Positions 52,176 to 61,106 of a DNA stretch of 64,000 nucleotides are shown here, piece after piece; the first letter of the stretch is position 1, and each line of letters begins with the position of its first letter. The stretch lies in assembly GCF_014352875.1 (NCBI RefSeq), contig NZ_CP060695.1:1581501-1645500 (forward strand), written 5' to 3'. The DNA comes from Polaribacter pectinis (GTDB lineage Bacteria; Bacteroidota; Bacteroidia; Flavobacteriales; Flavobacteriaceae). Position numbers and translations under genes: made by a program. A model generated the notes under the pieces. It saw only the letters and a program-made list of their open reading frames with translations. It did no database searches and was not told the origin of the DNA.

Positions 52176-53241
52176 AATTACATTACTCTTCTTATTGTTT
52201 CCATTAATAGCAATAGCTAATAATGATAAAAAGAAACACGAAAAAGACAGAGTTATTAAAAAAGAATTTACAGTAAACTCTGATGCTAGAGTATCTTTAA
52301 ACAATAGGTATGGTAATTTAAATATTACAACTTGGGATAAAAATCGAGTAGAAATTGAAGTTACAATTACTGTAAAAGGTGATGATTTAGATGCTGTTGA
52401 AGACAAACTTTCTAGTATTCATATTGCTTTTAACTCGAGTTCATCATCTGTTGAAGCAGAAACTATTTTTGGCGATAAAAAAAATAATTGGTCTTGGTGG
52501 AAAAGAAGCAAAAACATAAATTATAGAATTAATTATGTTGTAAAAATGCCAAAAACAAATTCTGTAGATTTAGATAACGATTATGGAAATATCTATTTAG
52601 ACAAATTATTTGGAAAAGCAGATATAAATTGCGATTATGGTAAGATTTCTGTTGGAGAATTATTAGCAACTAATAATAACATCAATTTAGACTACTGTTC
52701 TACCTCTACCATTAATTACATGAATAGCGGAGATGTTAATATCGATTATTCTAAACTAAATATAGACAACTCTAAAGACTTAAGAGTAAACGCAGATTAT
52801 TCAACTTTAAAATTAGGTAAAGCTGGCACTATAGATTTTAATTGCGATTATGGTTCTGTTTCTGTAAATGATGCAGATGATATCAATATCAATTCAGATT
52901 ATACAAGCATGCGTTTTGGAACCATTAGAAAAAACCTTAACATAGATACAGAATATGGTTCTGTGACTGTTAAAGAGTTAGCTAAAAATTTCGAAAATGT
53001 AGTTATCAACGGTGAATATGCTGGTATTAGAATTGGTGTAGAGCCAGGAGCAGTTTTTAACTTTGAATTAGATTTGCAATATGCAGGTTTTAAAAGAGAT
53101 AATGATAAAATGGAATTTTTTAAAAGTATTTCTAAATCTACTAAAAAATATTACGAAGGAAAATACGGAAAAGGAAATAGCAGTTCTAGATTAAAAATTA
53201 AATCGCAATATGGTGGTGTAAGTATCACAGAAAACAATTAA
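52159..53241 (+). CDS. Exported repeat protein, beta-solenoid DUF4097-like
   Basis: A 360-residue exported protein. Signal peptide KSIYKITLLFLLFPLIAIAN. Residues 45-350 hold about a dozen strands-plus-turn repeats spaced roughly 20-25 residues, each with a core like [DE]YG-x-[IV]-x-[IV] (NRYGNLNIT, DNDYGNIYLD, NCDYGKISV, NCDYGSVSV, TEYGSVTV, SQYGGVSI). This is a right-handed beta solenoid of the DUF4097/adhesin type. No T9SS tail or lipobox, so periplasmic. Third gene of the sigma module; it may be part of the signal or the response. Confidence 0.72.
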   Translation: MKSIYKITLLFLLFPLIAIANNDKKKHEKDRVIKKEFTVNSDARVSLNNRYGNLNITTWDKNRVEIEVTITVKGDDLDAVEDKLSSIHIAFNSSSSSVEAETIFGDKKNNWSWWKRSKNINYRINYVVKMPKTNSVDLDNDYGNIYLDKLFGKADINCDYGKISVGELLATNNNINLDYCSTSTINYMNSGDVNIDYSKLNIDNSKDLRVNADYSTLKLGKAGTIDFNCDYGSVSVNDADDININSDYTSMRFGTIRKNLNIDTEYGSVTVKELAKNFENVVINGEYAGIRIGVEPGAVFNFELDLQYAGFKRDNDKMEFFKSISKSTKKYYEGKYGKGNSSSRLKIKSQYGGVSITENN

Positions 53242-53264
53242 AAAACAATCAAATAACTTATATT

Positions 53265-53999
53265 ATGAATAAAAAAATATTTTTTACTAGTTTACTTTTA
53301 ACCTTAACTTTTGTTGTTAATGCACAAGAATGGTGGGGGAAAAGCAAAAAAATTAAAGGAAACGGAAATGTTGTAACTGTAAACAGAACAACTGATGATT
53401 ATGATGGTGTTTCTGTTGGTGGCTCTTTTGATGTTATACTTATTAAAGGAAAAGAAGGTAATATTAAAATAGAAGGAGAGGAAAATATTATACCCTATAT
53501 AGAAACTGAAATTTCTGGAAGTACTTTAAAAATAAAGTATAAAAATAATGTTAATATTAGAACTACAAAAAGAATGACTGTAACCGTTACTTTTAATGAT
53601 ATTGAGAGTGTGGCATTGGGTGGTTCTGGTAATATTTCTAGCAAAGAACTAATAAAAAGCAAAAAATTTAGCGCTAGTATTGGCGGTTCTGGAAACATTC
53701 AGTTAAAAGTAGATGCAGATGATTTAAAAGCCTCTATAGGTGGTTCTGGAAACATAGAGTTAGAAGGAAACACAAACGAATTTACTTGCTCTATTGCAGG
53801 TTCTGGAAGCGTAAAAGCTTATGAATTAACAACAGACGAGTTATCTGCAAACGTTGCAGGTTCTGGAAGCATTAAAACCACTGTAAAATCTAAAATTAAC
53901 GCAAAATTAGTTGGTTCTGGAAGTGTTTACTACAAAGGAAACCCAAAACATATAGACAGCAAATCTGTTGGTTCAGGTAGTGTTTTAGAGAGAAATTAA
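53265..53999 (+). CDS. Exported GIN-domain protein (DUF2807-like)
   Basis: A 244-residue exported protein. Signal peptide NKKIFFTSLLLTLTFVVNAQ. Residues 35-244 are a head-GIN/DUF2807 beta-solenoid with glycine-serine turns recurring about every 20 residues (GGSGNISSKEL, GGSGNIQLKVD, GGSGNIELEGN, AGSGSVKAYEL, AGSGSIKTTV, VGSGSVYYKG). Function unknown; probably periplasmic or surface. Last gene of the sigma module, followed by a strong terminator. Confidence 0.82.
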   Translation: MNKKIFFTSLLLTLTFVVNAQEWWGKSKKIKGNGNVVTVNRTTDDYDGVSVGGSFDVILIKGKEGNIKIEGEENIIPYIETEISGSTLKIKYKNNVNIRTTKRMTVTVTFNDIESVALGGSGNISSKELIKSKKFSASIGGSGNIQLKVDADDLKASIGGSGNIELEGNTNEFTCSIAGSGSVKAYELTTDELSANVAGSGSIKTTVKSKINAKLVGSGSVYYKGNPKHIDSKSVGSGSVLERN

Positions 54000-54019
54000 A
54001 AATAAAAAAATAGCAATAT

Positions 54020-54060
54020 AAAAAGACCCAAAATGATAACTCATTTTGGGTCTTTTTTTT
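54020..54060 (+). terminator. Terminator of the second sigma module
   Basis: AAAAAGACCCAAAATGA pairs exactly with TCATTTTGGGTCTTTTT around the loop TAAC, followed by eight T. The A-rich left side also serves the minus-strand gene beyond it. Confidence 0.92.
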
Positions 54061-54079
54061 GACTTTTAAAAACTAAAAA

Positions 54080-55255
54080 TTAATAGTTTCTATATTGTTT
54101 TGTTTCTTCAAAAACATGTTCTAAAATACGCTGTTCTTTTTCATCGAAAACAATCTTTCTACGTTTCATTACAACCTCTGCTACTTCAAAAACTTTGTTT
54201 GTTTTATATTCTGTAAAGCCAGAAGCACCACCCCAACTAAAAGACGGTATAAAATTTCTTGGGAATCCGCTACCAAAAATGTTTGCACTAACCCCAACAA
54301 CAGTTCCTGTATTAAACATGGTGTTAATTCCGCATTTAGAATGATCTCCCATCATTAATCCACAAAACTGTAATCCTGTTTTTGCAAAACGACCAGTTTC
54401 ATAATCCCATAATTTTACTTCAGCATAATTATTTTTAAGATTAGAATTGTTAGTATCTGCTCCTAGATTACACCATTCTCCAAGTACAGAGTTTCCTAAA
54501 TAACCATCATGACCTTTACTTGTATATCCAAATAAAACAGAGTTACTAATTTCCCCTCCAACTTTACAATGAGGTCCTAATGTAGTGTCTCCATAAATTT
54601 TAGTTCCCATTTTTACAACTGCATTGTCGCTCATAGAAAAAGGTCCTCTAATAGAGGAATTTTCCATTACTAAAGCATCTTTACCAATATAAATTGGTCC
54701 TGAAGTTGCATTTAAAGTAGCAAAAACTATTTCTGCACCTTCTTCAATAAAAATATTTTCTCTATTTAAAACTTGAACTCCATCTGGAATTGGTTGCGAA
54801 GTTCTACCTTCTGTAATTAAATCGAAATCTTGCTGAATTGCTTCTCCATTTAATGAAAAAATATCCCAAGTATTTTTAATTTGAATCAGGTTTTCTTCAA
54901 ATTCAATATGAGTATATTCATCAAAATCTACTTCTTCTTGCGAGTCGGATGTGTAAAATGCTATTACATCTTCACCTTTAAAGATGGCTTCATTTTTTGA
55001 TAAGTTTTTAATTTTTTCTACCAAACTTTCTGATGGACAAAATGAAGAATTAATTAAAATATTTTCTTCCAACTCTACCATCGGATATTTTTCTTCTAAA
55101 TATTCTTGCGTAATTGTAGTAGTTGTTAAACCTAAATGTTTTTCCCATTTTTCTCTAATGGTTAAAATACCAACTCTAATCTCTGCAACCGGTCTTGTAT
55201 ACGTAAATGGTAATAAAGAATCTCTTACATCGCCATCAAATAAAATATAGTTCAT
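54080..55255 (-). CDS. GlmU-family-like sugar nucleotidyltransferase
   Basis: A 391-residue cytoplasmic protein. The start NYILFDGDVRDSLLPFTYTRPVAEIRVGIL is typical of a Bacteroidota group annotated as GlmU-like; residues about 185-330 are left-handed beta-helix hexapeptide repeats (IGKDALVMENSSIRGPF, GTKIYGDTTLGPHCKVGG). The usual N-terminal pyrophosphorylase motif LAAGxGTRM is not visible, so activity as true GlmU is doubtful. Isolated gene on the minus strand. Confidence 0.75.
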   Translation of the reverse strand: MNYILFDGDVRDSLLPFTYTRPVAEIRVGILTIREKWEKHLGLTTTTITQEYLEEKYPMVELEENILINSSFCPSESLVEKIKNLSKNEAIFKGEDVIAFYTSDSQEEVDFDEYTHIEFEENLIQIKNTWDIFSLNGEAIQQDFDLITEGRTSQPIPDGVQVLNRENIFIEEGAEIVFATLNATSGPIYIGKDALVMENSSIRGPFSMSDNAVVKMGTKIYGDTTLGPHCKVGGEISNSVLFGYTSKGHDGYLGNSVLGEWCNLGADTNNSNLKNNYAEVKLWDYETGRFAKTGLQFCGLMMGDHSKCGINTMFNTGTVVGVSANIFGSGFPRNFIPSFSWGGASGFTEYKTNKVFEVAEVVMKRRKIVFDEKEQRILEHVFEETKQYRNY

Positions 55256-55304
55256 TTTTTCTTTTTTAAGAAGCTACAAATTTACTTTAAAAATGCGCAC
55301 AAAA

Positions 55305-55335
55305 AAAACCGATTGTATGAATTACAATCGGTTTT
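55305..55335 (-). terminator. Terminator after the choice-of-anchor V gene
   Basis: AAAACCGATTGTA pairs exactly with TACAATCGGTTTT around a five-base loop, 23 bp beyond the stop at 55358. Confidence 0.88.
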
Positions 55336-55357
55336 AAATATTTTAAAGTAAAATCTA

Positions 55358-56131
55358 TTAATTTTTTATAAATTTTTGAGTTCCAATTTTGTCATCAGTT
55401 ACAACTTTTAAAATGTAAACTCCAGAAGCAAGGTTATTAACATCAATTTTGTTATCATTAGTAGAAATATCTTTAGATAAAGCTAATCTTCCTGTATAAT
55501 CATAAAAATTTACTGTTGCTATTTCTGAACTAGAAGCTAACTGAATAGTTAAGTTATCTGACGCAGGATTTGGATACATATCAAAATCTAAACGTTTTGC
55601 TTCTGCAATACTTAATGAAGGTGCAGAAGTAGAGCCCGTAACTGTTTGGTCTTGTCCGTCAAAAGCATTTCCATTTCCATTAGCTGCATTTACAGCTGTG
55701 TAGAAAGTTACTCTACCTAAATCGGATGAAGGTGATCTCCATGTAAATGACCAATCTCCAGAATTAGAAGGTGTTGTATGAGTTATTCTATCTCCACTAA
55801 CTCTAGAACCTGTTCCCGCTGTAAAAGTTCCTATTTTTGTATTAGAACTATTTTCTGCTGCTAATTGAAAACCATGTGTAGAAGAAGTTGAACTTGTATT
55901 TACATTTATAGTATAGTCTGTATTTAATAAATAGCCATTAAATGGTATATCTGTAGTAATAGCCACAGAAGCATTAAAGTTTCCTCCACTATGACAAGAA
56001 GCACAAGTAGCACCACCATCTCCTGGAGAACCAGATCTTGCATCTCCTCTACCACCAGAACTAGACATTAGCAAAAAAGCAGATAAAGGAATCATTAATA
56101 ATAAGAATTTAAAGATGTAATTTTTTTTCAT
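55358..56131 (-). CDS. Secreted T9SS protein with choice-of-anchor V-like domain and CxxCH motif
   Basis: A 257-residue exported protein. Signal peptide IFKFLLLMIPLSAFLLMSSSG. A small domain at about 25-175 contains GATCASCHSGGNF, a CxxCH sequence that resembles a c-type haem attachment site, followed by a beta-rich domain that I recall as 'choice-of-anchor V' (ITTDIPFNGYLLNTDYTI). The final 80 residues are a type A T9SS sorting tail (DMYPNPASDNLTIQLA ending GTQKFIKN). Whether the CxxCH really binds haem on the surface is not established. Confidence 0.82.
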   Translation of the reverse strand: MKKNYIFKFLLLMIPLSAFLLMSSSGGRGDARSGSPGDGGATCASCHSGGNFNASVAITTDIPFNGYLLNTDYTINVNTSSTSSTHGFQLAAENSSNTKIGTFTAGTGSRVSGDRITHTTPSNSGDWSFTWRSPSSDLGRVTFYTAVNAANGNGNAFDGQDQTVTGSTSAPSLSIAEAKRLDFDMYPNPASDNLTIQLASSSEIATVNFYDYTGRLALSKDISTNDNKIDVNNLASGVYILKVVTDDKIGTQKFIKN

Positions 56132-56403
56132 TGGTATTGGGTTTAGTTATTTGTAATTCAGTTTTCTATAAATTTAATTAAATATTCTTGTTCAAACATA
56201 AATTTGAATATTAATTATGAAATTAATACAAAATAAGTATCTTTTCTATACAACTACGTAAATTAACTGATATTTAATCTTTTAAAAAACAAAAAAAGTC
56301 TGAAAGGGAAAAAAAAGGTATTAAAAAGGAAAAATTAATGTTGAATTATTCATTTAATTAATAAAAAAAGGAACTCAATAAATTATAATTGTATTTTTGA
56401 GTT

Positions 56404-56787
56404 ATGAAAAAAATTATTGGCGTTTTAATAAGTACTACAATTATAATAACTGCTTTGTATTATCTTTTTGTATACTTTATTACATATAGTACAGGTGTTA
56501 GATCTGGCGAATTAATTAAAATTAGTAGAAAAGGAGTACTAATAAAAACTTGGGAAGGAGAAATTAGTCAAGGTATTTCTGGAGCACAAATATTTGCATT
56601 TTCTGTTGAAGATAAAAATGAAAAAGTAGCAAATGATTTACAAAAGTTTCAAGGAAAATATGTAAAACTAACCTATAAAGAACGCTATGCAACTTTCTTC
56701 TGGTTAGGAGACACCAAGTATTTTATAACAAAAGTAGAAAAAGAAAACTCACCACATTTTAGAAGTAAAAATAATACAGATGATTAA
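56404..56787 (+). CDS. Small membrane-anchored protein of unknown function
   Basis: A 127-residue protein. Residues 4-27 are hydrophobic (IIGVLISTTIIITALYYLFV); the rest is a soluble domain (RSGELIKISRKGVLIKTWEGE, then YVKLTYKERYATFFWLGDTKY). The domain resembles a small conserved flavobacterial family without a known role. Its stop overlaps the thioesterase start by 8 bp, so the two are translationally coupled. Confidence 0.65.
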   Translation: MKKIIGVLISTTIIITALYYLFVYFITYSTGVRSGELIKISRKGVLIKTWEGEISQGISGAQIFAFSVEDKNEKVANDLQKFQGKYVKLTYKERYATFFWLGDTKYFITKVEKENSPHFRSKNNTDD

Positions 56788-57331
56788 AAAATATAAGAGT
56801 ATTAAAGAATCTCAATTAACAATTACAGAGTTAATGTTACCATCTCACTCTAATTTTAGTGGTAAAATTCATGGTGGTCATATTCTAAATTTAATGGATC
56901 AAATTGCTTTTGCTTGCGCCTCTAAACATTCTAGCAATTACTGTGTTACTGCATCTGTTAATAAAGTAGATTTTCTAAATCCTATTGAAGTTGGCGAGTT
57001 AGTAACCCTAAAAGCTTCTATAAATTATACAGGTAGAACTTCTATGGTAGTTGGTTTGCGTGTAGAGTCTGAAAATATTAGAACTGGCGAAAAAAAACAT
57101 TGTAACTCTTCTTATTTTACTATGGTTGCAAAAGATGAAAATGGGAAAAGTGCACCAATTCCTGGTATTATTTTAACTTGTAAAGATGAAGTTAGACGTT
57201 TTGCTAGAAGTATTACTAGACAAAATGAAGGAAAACACAGAACTTCTAGATTTAGTAGCAAAATTTTTAAAACTGAAGATTACATTCACCTTTTAAAAGA
57301 AAGCAATTCTAAAATTGAATTAAAAAAGTAA
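56780..57331 (+). CDS. Acyl-CoA thioesterase, hot-dog fold
   Basis: A 183-residue cytoplasmic thioesterase of the YciA/BACH type: LMLPSHSNFSGKIHGGHILNLMDQIAFACASKHS holds the conserved HGG and D residues (in part: SGKIHGGHILNLMDQIAF), then NKVDFLNPIEVGELVTLKAS and a second hot-dog strand region. It hydrolyses acyl-CoA to free acid and CoA; chain preference cannot be deduced. The C-terminal 40 residues are an extra basic extension. Confidence 0.88.
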   Translation: MIKKYKSIKESQLTITELMLPSHSNFSGKIHGGHILNLMDQIAFACASKHSSNYCVTASVNKVDFLNPIEVGELVTLKASINYTGRTSMVVGLRVESENIRTGEKKHCNSSYFTMVAKDENGKSAPIPGIILTCKDEVRRFARSITRQNEGKHRTSRFSSKIFKTEDYIHLLKESNSKIELKK

Positions 57332-57356
57332 TCCAACTATCATTATAAAGACAAAA

Positions 57357-57383
57357 AAAATCCCAAGTAAAACTTGGGATTTT
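57357..57383. terminator. Bidirectional terminator between convergent genes
   Basis: AAAATCCCAAGT pairs exactly with ACTTGGGATTTT around a short loop, with A and T tracts on either side. It serves the thioesterase gene on + and the redoxin gene on -. Confidence 0.9.
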
Positions 57384-57404
57384 AATTTTTATAATAAACT
57401 CTTT

Positions 57405-58016
57405 TTAGCGCTTTACCTTTATAGAACAACCAATTGCACTTGTTTCAGTTTTTTCTATTTTTTTTCCAGCTAACAAAGCATCAACTGCATTTTCTACATA
57501 CTTTTCTGTAACAGCCTCTGGGTTTCTAGAATTGTTATCAATAGCTCCAATATACTGTACTTTCATATCATTTTTAGTAACAATATATACATGAGGTGTT
57601 TTTGTTGCCCCAAATTTTGGATAAACTTTTTGACCTTCATCTAATAAATAAGGAAACTTAAATTTCTTTTCTTCTGCTCTTACTTGCATTTTCTCGAAAC
57701 TATCATCAGGCACAACACTTGGGTCGTTAGGGTTTATTGCAATTACTGAAAATCCTTTATTTTCATATTTATTATAAAGCGCATTTATTCTATCTTCATT
57801 CGCCACAGAATATGGACAAGTATTACATGTGAAAATGATGATAAATCCTTTTACCTCTTCATAATCTGATAAAGAAATCATTTCTTCATCTACATTTTTT
57901 AAAGTAAAATCTTCTATTGTATCACCAATTTTATAACCACTGTCAGCAGTTTTAAATGTAAAAGCTGTTGCCGAAATAAATACCAATAAAACTAAAATTG
58001 ATTTAAGTACTTTCAT
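57405..58016 (-). CDS. Exported peroxiredoxin/thioredoxin-like protein
   Basis: A 203-residue protein. Signal peptide KVLKSILVLLVFISATAFTF; then an AhpC/TSA-type thioredoxin fold: VGFIIIF-like GFIIIFTCNTCPYSVANEDRI with the CxxC motif CNTC, FSVIAINPNDPSVVPDDSF, and GATKTPHVYIV. Such proteins act in the periplasm in thiol redox or peroxide reduction; the substrate is unknown. It follows the TlpA-like gene by 6 bp, giving a two-gene thiol-redox operon. Confidence 0.85.
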   Translation of the reverse strand: MKVLKSILVLLVFISATAFTFKTADSGYKIGDTIEDFTLKNVDEEMISLSDYEEVKGFIIIFTCNTCPYSVANEDRINALYNKYENKGFSVIAINPNDPSVVPDDSFEKMQVRAEEKKFKFPYLLDEGQKVYPKFGATKTPHVYIVTKNDMKVQYIGAIDNNSRNPEAVTEKYVENAVDALLAGKKIEKTETSAIGCSIKVKR

Positions 58017-58022
58017 AATTTA

Positions 58023-58532
58023 TTATTTTAAATAGGTTTGTAATTCATTTTCTAAAGTTTCAAAATCGAAAGATTTTTTATAAAACTTACGTTTGTTTTT
58101 ATTATAAATAATAGTGGCAGGTATTGCACCAGACCAAGTAGAATCTATATCTTTTATCCAAAAATCTTCATTAGCATCATCTAACAACACTACTTTAGAT
58201 TGTAACTTTTTGGTATTTATGTAAGGAATTAATTTCTTTTCTACATGTTTTGGAAAATCTAAACTCACTAGAATAACTTCAACATTTTTATTTTTATACT
58301 CCTCGTTTATTTTTTCGAAATATGGTAATTCTTTTACGCAAGGCCCACACCAAGTTGCCCAAAAATTTATAACATAAGTTTTAGAATCTTTCTTTTCTAA
58401 CAACGGTTTTAATTCGTTGTAGGTATAAGATTCTACTGAAGTTACTTTTTTGAAATCAGCAACTTTCTCTTCTTTTTTACATGAAAAAAGTCCTAAAAAA
58501 AGAATTGCAATAAATATTGATTTTTTAATCAT
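58023..58532 (-). CDS. TlpA-family disulfide reductase lipoprotein
   Basis: A 169-residue thioredoxin-fold protein. The signal peptide ends in a lipobox (LFLGLFSC, lipidated cysteine), anchoring it in the periplasmic face of a membrane. The active site is WATWCGPCVKELPYF (WCxxC) and the cis-proline segment is GAIPATIIYN. It reduces disulfides in exported proteins or in cytochrome c biogenesis. First gene of the operon with the redoxin gene downstream. Confidence 0.9.
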   Translation of the reverse strand: MIKKSIFIAILFLGLFSCKKEEKVADFKKVTSVESYTYNELKPLLEKKDSKTYVINFWATWCGPCVKELPYFEKINEEYKNKNVEVILVSLDFPKHVEKKLIPYINTKKLQSKVVLLDDANEDFWIKDIDSTWSGAIPATIIYNKNKRKFYKKSFDFETLENELQTYLK

Positions 58533-58588
58533 TATATAAAATTACATTTTTTTAAAATACAACATCAATAATTAACTCATTATTAACA

Positions 58589-58622
58589 AAAAAGCCTCAT
58601 AAAAAATAATTTATGAGGCTTT
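58589..58622 (-). terminator. Terminator after the S1/P1 nuclease gene
   Basis: AAAAGCCTCATAAA pairs with TTTATGAGGCTTT around AAAATAA, 20 bp beyond the stop at 58642. Confidence 0.85.
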
Positions 58623-58641
58623 AAATTTTATTATTAACTAA

Positions 58642-59424
58642 TTAACAGAATATTTCATTTAGCACTTTTGCTAAACGAATTCCTCCTTTTTGCAATTGAG
58701 TTCTTACTGTTCCAAAATGATCATACGAATACTGGTAACGTAAATTTTCTCCAACTTTTACAGATTTGTACACCTCTTTAGTAAGATTATGTACCTCATC
58801 TACCCATTCTACAATAGTTCCTTTTTGGATAACTTCAATTTGCTTTTTTGATAAATCTTCTGCGTTATCAGCCAATTCTAAATAACTCATATTCCATTCT
58901 TCAATCATTTTAGTATCCCAAACAGAATGTAAGTTAGTTCCGTTACCAAACCATTGAACTTGTATGGTGTTTCCTCCTTTATCTTCTCTTTGTCCAATAT
59001 GCATAGGTTGATGTAAATCTCCAATTAAATGGACTAACATCTTTAGATGAAATACTTTATCTTCTTCCGTGCTATTTTTATCTTTTAAAACTTCTACACA
59101 TTTATTAATTCCTGTAACCAAATCTCCTTTAGGGTTTTTTTCAGCTTTTGCATAGCTTTCATCTAAACCCATATTTACATAATGCCAAGAATAATATTTA
59201 TTATATTTTTTATCAGATTTAATTTCGTCTCCATAAGTAGATACAAAAGCTAAACTTTGCCCTTTTAACAATTTATCTATCTTCTTTTTTGCTCTTTTTG
59301 TTAAATGGTTTTCGGCAATTTTACCAGTTGCTCTGTGCCCATTTTGTCCCCAAACTACAGCTTCATCAATAGGTGTAGAAGCTAAAAATATAAAGCTTAT
59401 CATTAAAAGTAATGTAATTCTCAT
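58642..59424 (-). CDS. Exported S1/P1-family nuclease
   Basis: A 260-residue zinc nuclease of the S1/P1 group, cleaving single-stranded nucleic acids in the periplasm or outside the cell. Signal peptide RITLLLMISFIFLASTPIDEA, mature start near VVWGQNGHRATGKIAENHL where the tryptophan and histidine are zinc ligands. Further ligands: YYSWHYVNM, MLVHLIGDLHQPMHIG and GGNTIQVQWFGNGTNLHSVWD, the full set of the family. It likely scavenges nucleotides and phosphate. Confidence 0.93.
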   Translation of the reverse strand: MRITLLLMISFIFLASTPIDEAVVWGQNGHRATGKIAENHLTKRAKKKIDKLLKGQSLAFVSTYGDEIKSDKKYNKYYSWHYVNMGLDESYAKAEKNPKGDLVTGINKCVEVLKDKNSTEEDKVFHLKMLVHLIGDLHQPMHIGQREDKGGNTIQVQWFGNGTNLHSVWDTKMIEEWNMSYLELADNAEDLSKKQIEVIQKGTIVEWVDEVHNLTKEVYKSVKVGENLRYQYSYDHFGTVRTQLQKGGIRLAKVLNEIFC

Positions 59425-59546
59425 CAGTTAATTTTAAAATTAATTTTCAGCTAAAATATAAAAATAATCATCAAAATATTTGGAAATATCAAAAAATAAT
59501 ACATATCTTTATGATATCATTTTAATATCACTTTAAATCAACTACA

Positions 59547-60407
59547 ATGAAAGCAGAAAAAATTATCAAACTCGCAAACGGTTATCTAATGTTATTTATA
59601 ATAGCTCTCTTATTTTTTGGAGGTATTATTATGGTTATAAAAACTGAAAACCCAACTTTCTTACTAGCTACTTTAATTGGTTTTATTGGTTTCTTTGGTT
59701 TTATTCTTGTAAACCCAAATACATCTAAAGTTATTCTACTTTTCGGAAAATATGTTGGTACAATTAAAGAAAACGGACTGTATTGGGCGAATCCTTTATA
59801 CAGAAAGAAAACAATTTCTTTAAGAGCAAGTAATTTTGATAGCGAACGTTTAAAAGTAAACGACAAATTAGGAAACCCTATAATGATTTCTACTATTTTA
59901 GTTTGGCGTGTTACAAACACATACAAAGCTGCTTTTGATGTAGATAATTATGAAAACTTTGTACGTGTACAAACAGATGCTGCTGTTAGAAAATTGGCTA
60001 GTATGTACCCTTATGATAATTTTGCGGATGAAGGTCATGATGAAGATATTACATTACGTTCTAGTGTAAATGAAGTTTCTGAAGCTTTAGAAAAAGAAAT
60101 AGACGAGCGTTTAACAATTGCAGGAATCGAAGTTTTAGAAGCTAGAATTGGTTATTTAGCGTATGCAAATGAAATTGCTTCTGCCATGTTAAAAAGACAA
60201 CAAGCAACAGCTATTGTAGCTGCAAGGCATAAAATTGTACAAGGAGCTGTAGAAATGGTAGAAATGGCTTTAGAAGAATTAGATAAAAAACAAATTGTAG
60301 AACTAGATGATGAAAGAAAAGCTGCAATGGTTAGTAATTTATTAGTTATTTTATGCGGAGATAAAGAGGCTTCACCTATTGTAAATGCAGGAACTTTAAG
60401 TCATTAA
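59547..60407 (+). CDS. SPFH/Band-7 (stomatin-like) membrane protein
   Basis: A 286-residue protein with two N-terminal hydrophobic helices (about 10-30 and 37-55) and an SPFH domain (about 65-245: PNTSKVILLFGKYVGTIKENGLYWANPLYRKKTISLR, in part VLLFGKYVGTIKENGLYW), then a helical tail with QQATAIVAARHKIVQGAVEMV. SPFH proteins organise membrane microdomains and regulate proteases. First gene of a short cluster with the DUF4177-like, 60603 and RHH genes, all on the + strand. Confidence 0.9.
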   Translation: MKAEKIIKLANGYLMLFIIALLFFGGIIMVIKTENPTFLLATLIGFIGFFGFILVNPNTSKVILLFGKYVGTIKENGLYWANPLYRKKTISLRASNFDSERLKVNDKLGNPIMISTILVWRVTNTYKAAFDVDNYENFVRVQTDAAVRKLASMYPYDNFADEGHDEDITLRSSVNEVSEALEKEIDERLTIAGIEVLEARIGYLAYANEIASAMLKRQQATAIVAARHKIVQGAVEMVEMALEELDKKQIVELDDERKAAMVSNLLVILCGDKEASPIVNAGTLSH

Positions 60408-60442
60408 TTATTATCAATAGACCATAATAGAAATTAAAAAAG

Positions 60443-60601
60443 ATGAAAGAATATAAAGTAGTATCTCCTAAATTAGGTTGGAAAAATAGAAGTCAGAAAT
60501 ATGAAGACTTGTTAAACCAATATGCTAGAGAAGGTTGGGTTGTAAATTCAATTTTTCAAAATACTGGAGGTATTTTACTCGAAAGAGAAAAAAATAGATA
60601 A
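60443..60601 (+). CDS. DUF4177-family small protein
   Basis: A 52-residue protein too short for most gene callers' default filters but well supported: EYKVVSPKLGWKNRSQKYED, then LLNQYAREGWVVNSIF, the pattern of DUF4177. It has its own ATG at 60443, a full frame to the TAA at 60601, and the next ATG follows after one base. Function unknown; probably cytoplasmic. Confidence 0.8.
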   Translation: MKEYKVVSPKLGWKNRSQKYEDLLNQYAREGWVVNSIFQNTGGILLEREKNR

Positions 60602-60602
60602 A

Positions 60603-61106
60603 ATGAAAATTTTTAAAGAAGAACAACGTTTTACACAAGTATGGCTATACATTGTTTTAGGTTTCAGTTTAATAGTACCCATTTATATTATTTTTAATGA
60701 ATATTTAGATGAAAACACCAAAATGACAACCAATGAATTTGTTCTTACAATTTCTGCAATAGTATTATCTATTTCTTTTATTTTCTTCTTAAAATTAAAA
60801 ACAAGAATAGATGAATTAGGAGTTCATTATCAGTTCTTCCCTTTTCACTTTTCTATGAAAACTATTAGCTGGAATGAGATAAGTTCAGCAAAAGTAAGAA
60901 CTTACGACCCTATTGGCGAATATGGTGGCTGGGGTTTAAAAGGCGGGTTTCTTTGGAACAAATCTAAAGGAAAATGCATAAATGTTTCTGGTGATGTTGG
61001 TATTCAATTAGAACTAAAAAACAATACAAAACTTTTAATTGGAACTCAAAAAAAAGAAGATGCTAAAAGAGTTTTAAAAACATACAATAACAAAATATCA
61101 AAATGA
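60603..61106 (+). CDS. Membrane protein of unknown function
   Basis: A 167-residue protein with two hydrophobic helices (about 13-32 and 42-62), followed by a soluble beta-rich part (IDELGVHYQFFPFHFSMKTISW, DVGIQLELKNNTKLLIGTQK) that resembles PH-like domains found in small bacterial membrane proteins. It starts one base after the DUF4177 gene, so co-transcription is expected. Its stop overlaps a further short frame. Confidence 0.65.
   Translation: MKIFKEEQRFTQVWLYIVLGFSLIVPIYIIFNEYLDENTKMTTNEFVLTISAIVLSISFIFFLKLKTRIDELGVHYQFFPFHFSMKTISWNEISSAKVRTYDPIGEYGGWGLKGGFLWNKSKGKCINVSGDVGIQLELKNNTKLLIGTQKKEDAKRVLKTYNNKISK

Noticed and set aside
54080..55255. Assignment of the 391-residue protein as true GlmU
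   Set aside because: The pyrophosphorylase motif LAAGxGTRM is missing, so only a GlmU-like label is given.
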